DNA from: Minisyncoccota bacterium
GTDB lineage: Bacteria > Patescibacteriota > Minisyncoccia > JAHIHE01 > JAGLIN01
DNA: 12,178 nucleotides
Direction of reading: 5' to 3'
NCBI GenBank assembly: GCA_023270095.1
Contig: JAGLSJ010000014.1
Location: 1-12,178, forward strand
The translations under genes were made by a program, and so were the position numbers. The notes under the pieces are model-generated. The model was not told where the DNA came from. It saw only the letters and a list, made by a program, of their open reading frames with translations, and did no database searches. Positions 8,008 through 12,057 of the stretch are shown here, in pieces (positions within the stretch are counted from its first letter, which is position 1; every line of letters starts with the position of its first letter).

Positions 8008-8406
8008 ATGAATAAAATAAAAATTAAATTTGATATAGAAAAAGTAAAAAAGAAGTTATCTTTTCTTGTAATATATAGATATATATTGTTTATATTATTT
8101 TTAGGTTTATCGTTAACTTTTACTTTTAAAGTTATTTTTGACAATGCTTATGCAAATATAACGTTTATAGATTATAAAGAAAATGAAAGCGATGTGGTTT
8201 TAGAAGCTAAAAAAATAAATAATAGATTACAAGTTATTATGGTAAATATTGAGGAAAGAAAAAATAAATCCGAAAATAAAGTTGACTTGAAATATGTTGA
8301 TCCGTTTAAATATAATATAAAAGAGATAGAAATTGAAAATATAAATTTGGAAAATAACGAGAATTCTGTTAAAAATGAAGCTATTGGAGTAAGCAGGGGT
8401 TTTTAA
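8008..8406 (+). CDS. Small single-pass membrane protein at the end of the pilus locus, unrecognised
   Basis: A 132-residue protein that I do not recognise. It has a basic N-terminus (residues 1-18, rich in Lys), one membrane helix at about 21-42, and a charged, low-complexity exterior with many Asn, Glu, Ile and Lys. Residues 96-101 read YVDPFK. PilP lipoproteins carry a short DPF motif after a flexible stretch, and this gene sits where pilP would be, so it may be a PilP substitute that interacts with PilN-PilO. The match is four residues and there is no lipobox, so this is only a suggestion. It is followed at once by the terminator at 8416-8454, so it is the last gene of the locus. Confidence 0.7.
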   Translation: MNKIKIKFDIEKVKKKLSFLVIYRYILFILFLGLSLTFTFKVIFDNAYANITFIDYKENESDVVLEAKKINNRLQVIMVNIEERKNKSENKVDLKYVDPFKYNIKEIEIENINLENNENSVKNEAIGVSRGF

Positions 8407-8415
8407 ACAAACATT

Positions 8416-8454
8416 AAAAATATAGCTTTGCTATTGACCGAAGCTATATTTTTT
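8416..8454 (+). terminator. Rho-independent terminator of the pilus locus
   Basis: A perfect 13-bp inverted repeat: AAAAATATAGCTT (8416-8428) pairs with AAGCTATATTTTT (8441-8453), with a 12-nt loop. The 3' arm runs into a T-rich tail. It starts 9 bp after the stop of the last pilus gene. Confidence 0.85.
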
Positions 8455-8509
8455 GTTAGCATGGTTTAGTAAAGACAAACAGCGATTATTTTTTAAACAG
8501 GTTTATTAT

Positions 8510-8581
8510 GTCCCCGTAGTTCAACGGATAGAACGGGAGCCTTCTAAGCTCTTGATGTGGGTTCGATTCCTGCCGGGGACA
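8510..8581 (+). tRNA. tRNA-Arg(UCU)
   Basis: A full 72-nt cloverleaf. The acceptor stem GTCCCCG (8510-8516) pairs perfectly with CGGGGAC (8574-8580). The D stem is GTTC/GAAC, and the anticodon stem is GGAGC/GCTCT with loop CTTCTAA (8541-8547), so the anticodon is TCT at 8543-8545. The T arm has loop TTCGATT. The discriminator is A8581. CCA is not encoded (the next bases are CAA), so it must be added by a nucleotidyltransferase. It stands alone between two terminators. It decodes AGA and AGG, and AGA is the arginine codon favoured in this AT-rich DNA. Confidence 0.97.
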
Positions 8582-8600
8582 CAAAATTATAAATAAATGT

Positions 8601-8640
8601 TTTAAAAAAGAACTTCTTATATTAGAAGTTCTTTTTTAAA
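8601..8640. terminator. Bidirectional terminator between converging strands
   Basis: A perfect 17-bp inverted repeat: TTTAAAAAAGAACTTCT (8601-8617) pairs with AGAAGTTCTTTTTTAAA (8624-8640) around a 6-nt loop. There are T-runs after the arm in both directions. It ends tRNA-Arg transcription on the plus strand and can end the rubrerythrin transcript on the minus strand. Confidence 0.9.
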
Positions 8641-8695
8641 CTTAAAGTTTGATTATGTCTTCAGCATGAAATATTTATTGTGTTATCTTGAAACT

Positions 8696-9232
8696 CTAAA
8701 AAGCATCTTTAAATAGTTTAATATGATCTTTTTCAATTTCTGCGAGTTCTAAAAAGATTTCTTTGATTCTTTTTTCTGTTGCTTTGTTGTATGAATCTAT
8801 ATAAAACTTTTCAGATTCTTTTTCGTTTTTTATAGCAGTTTCTATATTTTCATAATCAAGCCTGAAACAGATATTTTGAATGTCAGTGTTTGTTTTTTGA
8901 ATTTTAAGGATTTTCGAGAGCAATAGTATATGTTCCGTTTTAATTCTCAAGAGACCTTTGAAAATTGCATGAAGCTTTGCGTTATTCGTATGAGATATCG
9001 AACATTTATAAAATCGCACACTTCTTTGCTCTAACTCTAGGGCTTTTTCTAGATTATTTCTTGATTTTTCCGAAAAAATGTCTGAATTATTAGTTTGTTC
9101 CCAATCTTTAGCAAGAATAATATAATTATCGTGTGCGCCACAAAAAGGGCATGTAGATGATTTGTGTTCAGCAAAAATAACTTCTTCACAAAGTTTGCAT
9201 TTGAAAATATTTAAATGATATGTTTCTGACAT
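8696..9232 (-). CDS. Reverse-rubrerythrin-like protein (N-terminal rubredoxin-type knuckle + ferritin-like four-helix domain)
   Basis: A 178-residue protein. Cys12-x2-Cys15 and Cys28-x2-Cys31 form a rubredoxin-like Fe/Zn site at the N-terminus, and a ferritin-like four-helix domain follows (about 55-178). This order is that of reverse rubrerythrins, since classical rubrerythrin has the rubredoxin part at the C-terminus. Such proteins reduce hydrogen peroxide or oxygen in anaerobes. Helix 1 has ALELEQRSVRFY (64-75), helix 3 has NEKESEKFY (136-144), and helix 4 has the metal motif E167-x2-H170. In helix 2 the expected E-x2-H is K98-T-E-H101, so one di-iron carboxylate seems absent or shifted to E100. 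The gene is last in the minus-strand row and ends near the shared terminator at 8601-8640. A near-palindrome (9234-9252) lies just before the ATG. The fold call is good; peroxidase activity is uncertain because of helix 2. Confidence 0.82.
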   Translation of the reverse strand: MSETYHLNIFKCKLCEEVIFAEHKSSTCPFCGAHDNYIILAKDWEQTNNSDIFSEKSRNNLEKALELEQRSVRFYKCSISHTNNAKLHAIFKGLLRIKTEHILLLSKILKIQKTNTDIQNICFRLDYENIETAIKNEKESEKFYIDSYNKATEKRIKEIFLELAEIEKDHIKLFKDAF

Positions 9233-9301
9233 GTTTTATTTTAAAAATAAAATTATATAAATTAAAGTCTTGTAACTTTCAGTTAAAGTTTGGTCGAAAA
9301 T

Positions 9302-9946
9302 TTATTTATCAAAGCTGAAAGCAGAAGGGCAATCTTTATTTAAAACACAAGCACTACATTTTGGATTTCGAGCACTACAAATTGTGCGACCATGAGAAAT
9401 CAAAAGATTGGATAATTTCCCCCAATCCTTTTGATCTGTATTTTCCATTAAATCTTTTTCAATTTTGTCTGGATTAGAGTTAAAAGACAAGCTCAGTCTT
9501 TGAGAAAGTCTTCGGACATGAGTATCAACTGCAATTCCTTCATTTTTTCCAAAAGCTTCTGAAAGGACGACATTAGCAGTTTTTCTGGCAACTCCTGGAA
9601 GAAGGATCAATTTTTCCATATTATTTGGTATTCTTGAATGAAATTTTTCAACAATCATTTTTGAGGTTTCAACTATATTTTTTGCCTTATTTCGGAAAAA
9701 CCCGGTAGTTCTGATGTCTTTCTCAAATTCATCTGCACTGATTTTTGCGTAGTCTGAAACTTTTTTATATTTTTTGAATAAATCTCTGGTAACTTCATTT
9801 ACTCTTTTGTCAGTGCACTGTGCGGAAAGAATTGTCGCTACCAAAAGTTGATGATTTGTTCTATAGTTTAAAGCTGTCTTTGGATTTTTATATTTTTTAT
9901 TTAAGAGATTTATAATTTTCTTAATTCTTTTTTTATTTTCTGACAT
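9302..9946 (-). CDS. nth: Endonuclease III (DNA glycosylase / AP lyase)
   Basis: A 214-residue base-excision repair enzyme that removes oxidised pyrimidines and cleaves the abasic site. The helix-hairpin-helix reads LLPGVARKTANVV (115-127) with the catalytic lysine at K122. The catalytic aspartate is D141 in VDTHVRRLSQRL (140-151). The [4Fe-4S] cluster ligands are C190, C197, C200 and C206, in the exact C-x6-C-x2-C-x5-C spacing of the family. Length is normal and all key residues are present, so it should be active. The ATG at 9946 is preceded by an AT-rich leader with no SD, 35 bp after the tRNA-like sequence on the same strand. It may be read in one transcript from the spoIIM-like gene onward. 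Confidence 0.97.
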   Translation of the reverse strand: MSENKKRIKKIINLLNKKYKNPKTALNYRTNHQLLVATILSAQCTDKRVNEVTRDLFKKYKKVSDYAKISADEFEKDIRTTGFFRNKAKNIVETSKMIVEKFHSRIPNNMEKLILLPGVARKTANVVLSEAFGKNEGIAVDTHVRRLSQRLSLSFNSNPDKIEKDLMENTDQKDWGKLSNLLISHGRTICSARNPKCSACVLNKDCPSAFSFDK

Positions 9947-9981
9947 ATATTTATTTAATATTTAATTAGAAAATAACAATG

Positions 9982-10046
9982 TGGACCTGACAAGAATCGA
10001 ACTTGTGTTTTTGCAATGCAATGTATTACCATTATACGATGGGCCC
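9982..10046 (-). pseudogene. Degenerate tRNA-Ala-like sequence with collapsed anticodon arm
   Basis: Read on the minus strand from 10046: acceptor GGGCCCA, then TC, D stem GTAT/ATAC around AATGGTA, then only 15 nt (TTGCATTGCAAAAAC), then a perfect T arm ACAAG-TTCGATT-CTTGT, then CAGGTCC and discriminator A9982. Total length is 65 nt, about 6-7 nt short. The anticodon stem has lost its 3' strand and there is no variable loop. G3:U70, the alanine identity pair, is kept, and ATTGCAA would be a UGC anticodon loop. At the acceptor base, C6/A67 and A7/C66 do not pair. No CCA is encoded. It lies 13 bp after the spoIIM-like gene. Most likely it is a decayed tRNA-Ala copy, but a non-decoding alanylatable RNA or an assembly error is possible. 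Confidence 0.7.
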
Positions 10047-10059
10047 AAAATCTAAAAAG

Positions 10060-10647
10060 TTATAAAGCTAGAGATATAAAAAAGGGGGTTATGTATGCTT
10101 CGATCAAAGCTGCAATTAACAAAAGAGGTAAAAGGATAAGTATATAAAATTTTATGGCTTTCGAAAATTCTGAAAGAAAATCTTTGTCTTTTTTTAATAT
10201 TTTCCAAATGGCTACTTTGCCAATTTTCAAACTTATTGCAGTAGCTAAGAGCAGAACTGGAATTTCGATAATGCCATGAGGAGCGATACCAAGTATAAAA
10301 AATTCCCATGAAATCAAACTAGACGAAATTTGAGCAAAAATTCCGAAAACTAATCCATTAGCAGAAACGAAGAATAAAGGAAAAATTCCTGCAAAAATTC
10401 CAAGAGGCAACAATAAAAATATTTTACTTACATTATTTTCAAAAATAAACAAAAATATTTGAAAAGGTGTTGATTCTTCATCAATCGGGAAAAGAGATTT
10501 AATTTCTTCTAAAAATTTTGTAATCTCGTCAGGATTGTTTTGAGCGAATATATATCCTAAAATAGCTGAAATTAAGAAGATATAACATGAAAATATGATA
10601 TAAGGTTTGATGCTGACTAGATATTCTTTAATTTCCGATATTCTCAT
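10060..10647 (-). CDS. SpoIIM-family (DUF95) integral membrane protein
   Basis: A 195-residue polytopic membrane protein of the stage II sporulation protein M family, which is widespread in non-sporulating bacteria and archaea; its general role there is not settled. The family hallmark is the GIAPHGIIEIPVLLLATAISL segment (residues 120-140 from the ATG), where G-x-x-P-H-G-x-x-E-x-P lies in a membrane helix. Other membrane segments are near 16-35, 74-95, 97-117 and 167-184. I chose the ATG at 10647; a TTG three codons upstream (10656) is in frame but less likely. No SD site precedes it, but a TATAAT lies about 14 bp upstream. The degenerate tRNA and nth follow on the same strand. Confidence 0.9.
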   Translation of the reverse strand: MRISEIKEYLVSIKPYIIFSCYIFLISAILGYIFAQNNPDEITKFLEEIKSLFPIDEESTPFQIFLFIFENNVSKIFLLLPLGIFAGIFPLFFVSANGLVFGIFAQISSSLISWEFFILGIAPHGIIEIPVLLLATAISLKIGKVAIWKILKKDKDFLSEFSKAIKFYILILLPLLLIAALIEAYITPFFISLAL

Positions 10648-10661
10648 ATAAAGCAAAACTT

Positions 10662-10678
10662 ATTATAATTTTATTATA
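10662..10678 (-). promoter_or_regulatory. Possible promoter -10 elements for the spoIIM-like gene
   Basis: On the minus strand two TATAAT hexamers lie at 10678-10673 and 10667-10662. The nearer one would start RNA about 8 nt before the ATG at 10647, giving a very short leader. No convincing -35 hexamer is visible. Confidence 0.4.
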
Positions 10679-10741
10679 CCACAATATTATAAATGTGCTA
10701 TTAAATAAAAAATATATTTGAAATTCTGAAAAACGAAATTT

Positions 10742-10795
10742 TTGTCATTCCCTTATAAAAGGGAATCTAGAATTTAATTCAAAAAATAAATTCTA
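10742..10795. repeat. Dispersed repeat of the TTGTCATTCCC type with two nested inverted repeats
   Basis: TTGTCATTCCC at 10742 begins a unit with two small hairpins: TTCCCTT (10748-10754) with AAGGGAA (10759-10765), and TAGAATTTA (10768-10776) with TAAATTCTA (10787-10795). It directly precedes the related-looking TTGTCATTTCG repeat at 10802, with its start 60 bp earlier. It looks like an intergenic dispersed repeat, not a gene. Confidence 0.55.
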
Positions 10796-10801
10796 ATTGA
10801 T

Positions 10802-10858
10802 TTGTCATTTCGTGGGAGTGATAACGACGAGAAATCTATAAATATAATTTATCTCATT
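10802..10858 (+). repeat. TTGTCATTTCG dispersed repeat, copy related to 3963-4089 and 11661-11717
   Basis: It starts TTGTCATTTCG and contains AGTGATAACGACGAGAAATC. It matches 11661-11717 at 50 of 57 positions without gaps, and its first 30 or so bases match the reversed right arm of the element at 3963-4089. No right-hand inverted end is evident here, so it seems to be a half or decayed element. Nothing suggests coding. Confidence 0.65.
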
Positions 10859-10917
10859 TATTATGTTTCGTTGATTAGTTAAATTTATATATAAAATAAA
10901 TTAATTATAATTAGAAA

Positions 10918-10954
10918 GGAAAATAAAAAATTAAGTTATTAATTTTCATTTTCC
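10918..10954 (-). terminator. Hairpin terminator at the 3' end of the 26-codon frame
   Basis: Read on the minus strand, GGAAAAT pairs with ATTTTCC, and AAAATTAA pairs with TTAATTTT, with a small internal mismatch and loop TAAC. A short T-rich tract follows. The stop codon of the 26-codon frame lies in the 5' arm. Confidence 0.55.
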
Positions 10955-11019
10955 TTTGAATTCTTTTGCTTTAAACGATATATTTCGTATAATGCTTTTG
11001 TTAGTTCTCCAAATGACAT
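10939..11019 (-). CDS. 26-residue small protein with strong ribosome binding site, unrecognised
   Basis: A short frame beginning MSFGELTKALYEIYRL and ending in a charged Lys/Asn/Glu-rich tail. I do not recognise it. What supports it is the start: AGGGGG at 11033-11028 lies 8 nt before the ATG, the best SD site in the window, whereas the long genes have none. It is followed by a hairpin terminator (10918-10954) and preceded by a 28-bp perfect palindrome (11047-11074). The first 18 residues could form an amphipathic helix. It could be a regulatory peptide or a toxin-like small protein, but nothing in the sequence shows which. Chance is possible at this length. Confidence 0.5.
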   Translation of the reverse strand: MSFGELTKALYEIYRLKQKNSKENEN

Positions 11020-11046
11020 TTTTTGTTCCCCCTATTTTATTATAAT

Positions 11047-11074
11047 TTGTATATATAAAATTTTATATATACAA
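11047..11074. promoter_or_regulatory. Perfect 28-bp AT palindrome upstream of the 26-codon frame
   Basis: TTGTATATATAAAA is followed directly by its exact reverse complement TTTTATATATACAA, with no spacer. It lies 28 bp before the start of the 26-codon minus-strand frame and next to a TATAAT (11044-11039 on the minus strand). A two-fold symmetric operator or a cruciform-forming site are both possible. Confidence 0.5.
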
Positions 11075-11111
11075 GATATCTTAAAATAATATTTTTGAAA
11101 AAAATATGAAG

Positions 11112-11153
11112 GAGAAGATAATTTTTTTTGCGTTTGTTCGCTCATATCTTCTC
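11112..11153 (-). terminator. Hairpin after the 38-codon frame
   Basis: GAGAAGATA and TATCTTCTC (11145-11153 and 11112-11120 on the plus strand) form a 9-bp stem around a 24-nt loop. On the minus strand it begins just after the stop of the 38-codon frame and is followed by CTTCATATTTTTTT, a U-rich tail. The loop is long, so the terminator call is moderate. Confidence 0.45.
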
Positions 11154-11157
11154 GCTT

Positions 11158-11274
11158 CTAAAAGGCATTACATCTAGCATCGTGGTGACGAGCCTCAGAG
11201 TTAAATATTCCTCTGATATCAATGCCTGTTTTATTTGTGCCTGTGTCTTTACTCGATTTTTCTTCTTCGGACAT
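11158..11274 (-). CDS. 38-residue hydrophilic small protein, unrecognised
   Basis: The frame begins MSEEEKSSKDTGTNKTGIDI and ends with a His/Cys-bearing tail (ARHHDARCNAF). It is strongly hydrophilic with no membrane segment. An SD-like GGAGGAAA lies upstream, but 14 nt from this ATG; the same SD is better placed for a start-stop ATG-TAA at 11279-11274. The frame is also open upstream for 20 codons, with an in-frame TTG. A hairpin with a U-rich tail follows the stop. The base composition is less AT-rich than its surroundings, which supports coding. I cannot assign a function and cannot exclude chance. Confidence 0.4.
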   Translation of the reverse strand: MSEEEKSSKDTGTNKTGIDIRGIFNSEARHHDARCNAF

Positions 11275-11324
11275 AATTACATCACTTTCCTCCGGCTCCT
11301 GTTTATTCAAGAGACAGTTTGCGC

Positions 11325-11340
11325 TTATAAATATTTATAA
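11325..11340. promoter_or_regulatory. Perfect 16-bp AT palindrome
   Basis: TTATAAATATTTATAA is its own reverse complement. It lies about 50 bp upstream of the 38-codon minus-strand frame, similar in placement to the 28-bp palindrome before the 26-codon frame. It may be an operator or part of a promoter. Confidence 0.3.
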
Positions 11341-11416
11341 ACACAAATCATCTCTTAAAAATAAAAAATGGAGGGCGAAGGGAGTTTGGATTGGTTTGTT
11401 TTTAATAAATTAATTC

Positions 11417-11542
11417 AACAAAAAACCTACTTATTTTGTAGGTTACTTTTAGTTTCGTATGTATTCGTGTGTTTACTAAACCAAAAGTAACTTACTAATT
11501 AGTAGGCTTTTTTTCACAATAATAACAGTACCAGTCGTCTGG
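11417..11542 (-). other. Structured element A: conserved hairpin/terminator element, paralogue of 12058-12178
   Basis: The element has an outer pair CCTACT (11426-11431) with AGTAGG (11501-11506) and a central 9-bp stem GTTACTTTT (11442-11450) with AAAAGTAAC (11483-11491). A local alternative is AACCTAC with GTAGGTT (11424-11444), and a palindrome TACTAATTAGTA lies at 11493-11504. The outer and local pairings exclude each other. T-runs follow AGTAGG or GTAGG on both strands, so it can terminate in both directions. CCAG-TCGT-CTGG (11531-11542) forms a further small hairpin. Comparison with the copy at 12058 shows compensatory changes in the central stem. The minus-strand reading fits best because of the promoter at 11606-11633. 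Confidence 0.65.
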
Positions 11543-11593
11543 GATAATAAAGTCATATTTGATTGTGAATTAAATATTGTCATATATTTTCAT
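11495..11593 (-). pseudogene. Tiny Cys-containing frame broken by an in-frame TAA
   Basis: An ATG at 11593 opens a frame M-K-I-Y-D-N-I and then meets TAA at 11572-11570. The same frame stays open for 24 more codons, containing PDDWYCYYCEKKPTN and ending in TAG at 11497-11495. The last 12 codons and the stop align without gaps to the frame at 12135-12178 (WIFCSCEPKPTS, stop), with W, C, E, K, P and T shared. It lies just after a strong promoter and its 3' end overlaps structured element A. A CAA-to-TAA change would explain the stop, so I call it a broken small gene. It could also be a short leader peptide or only part of a structured RNA. Confidence 0.35.
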
Positions 11594-11605
11594 TGAATTT
11601 ATTAT

Positions 11606-11633
11606 ATAATAACATGTAATAGAGTCTTGTCAA
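11606..11633 (-). promoter_or_regulatory. Strong sigma70-type promoter with extended -10
   Basis: On the minus strand TTGACA (11633-11628) is followed by a 16-bp spacer and TATTAT (11611-11606), with TGT just before the -10. This is the best promoter match in the window. It points toward the broken Cys frame and structured element A, so an RNA of roughly 170-190 nt ending at the element's U-tract near 11420 is predicted. Confidence 0.65.
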
Positions 11634-11660
11634 TTTTTTTATAAATCACGAAATAATCAT

Positions 11661-11717
11661 TTGTTATTTCATGGGAGTAATAACGATGAGAAATTGATAA
11701 ATATAATTTATTTCATT
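11661..11717 (+). repeat. TTGTCATTTCG dispersed repeat, decayed copy
   Basis: It aligns without gaps to 10802-10858 at 50 of 57 positions. Six of the seven differences are transitions that make this copy more AT-rich, beginning TTGTTATTTCA instead of TTGTCATTTCG. It lies 28 bp from the -35 of the promoter at 11606-11633. Confidence 0.65.
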
Positions 11718-11847
11718 CACTATATTTTCAGATCTCTAGCTTATTGAGATTGTCATTTTAAAAAATGTTTTGTAATTTGAAATAATTTTTAGATATGAGT
11801 CATTTTTTTTATGATGTCCGTCAATGTGAATTATTTTGGGTATTTAT
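11718..11847. other. AT-rich intergenic stretch without recognised feature
   Basis: No credible frame is present on either strand. A partial TTGTCATTT at 11760 may be a truncated end of the dispersed repeat family. Nothing else stands out. Confidence 0.5.
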
Positions 11848-11907
11848 AAAAAAGAGGGGAGGTTGAAGATGCATATTTTTAAATGCACGTAAGACCTTTT
11901 TCCCCTC
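11848..11907 (-). terminator. Multi-segment terminator hairpin overlapping the 45-codon frame
   Basis: On the minus strand GAGGGG (11907-11902) pairs with CCCCTC (11859-11854), AGGT pairs with ACCT after an A4 bulge, and TGCAT pairs with ATGCA around an 8-nt loop. TTTTTT follows at 11853-11848. The GC-rich base plus six U residues make a good intrinsic terminator. The stop codon of the 45-codon frame lies in the apical loop. Confidence 0.7.
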
Positions 11908-12016
11908 GAAATCTTTTATCATTTCCTCTTTCTTGGCTTCTCTCCCGTTCTTCTCTTGCCTGTCTTTCAACTCTCGTTTCTTTTTTAATTACTCTTCCCT
12001 TCATTTCATTGCTCAT
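11879..12016 (-). CDS. 45-residue Arg/Glu/Lys-rich small protein, unrecognised
   Basis: The frame begins MSNEMKGRVIKKETRVERQ and continues with a dense run of Arg, Glu and Lys (AREERERSQERG), then ends GLTCI. It has no hydrophobic segment and would be a single charged helix, perhaps nucleic-acid binding. A weak purine-rich site (AAGAG) lies about 10 nt before the ATG. The frame starts about 40 bp after the U-tract of structured element B on the same strand. Its last 10 codons form the 5' side of the terminator at 11848-11907, which is unusual. The purine-rich strand bias could also belong to a non-coding RNA. I do not recognise a family. Confidence 0.4.
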   Translation of the reverse strand: MSNEMKGRVIKKETRVERQAREERERSQERGNDKRFRGEKGLTCI

Positions 12017-12057
12017 TTTTGATCACTCTTTTGTTTTAGCTAATTTTTATTTTTGCC

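Noticed and set aside
9982..10046. Reading the tRNA-like sequence as tRNA-Cys(GCA) from a TTGCAAA loop.
   Set aside because: The flanking bases do not form a stem for that loop, and G3:U70 with an ATTGCAA loop points to alanine instead.
10052..10309. An 85-codon minus-strand frame overlapping the SpoIIM-like gene in another frame.
   Set aside because: The SpoIIM frame carries a family motif and membrane helices; the alternative frame is rich in Ser/Tyr/His without a pattern.
11032..11145. A 37-codon minus-strand frame starting MSEQTQKK.
   Set aside because: It reads through a hairpin terminator and then the 28-bp palindrome, giving Ile/Tyr/Lys low-complexity sequence, and it has no proper SD.
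11128..11413. Two plus-strand frames of 70 and 63 codons in the accessory block.
   Set aside because: No SD site, unlike the minus-strand frames there; they overlap minus-strand signals and translate to Phe/Cys-rich shadow sequence.
11368..11490. A 40-codon plus-strand frame starting MEGEGSLDW that runs through structured element A.
   Set aside because: Its second half is simply the translated hairpin, and the corresponding frame is not kept in element B.
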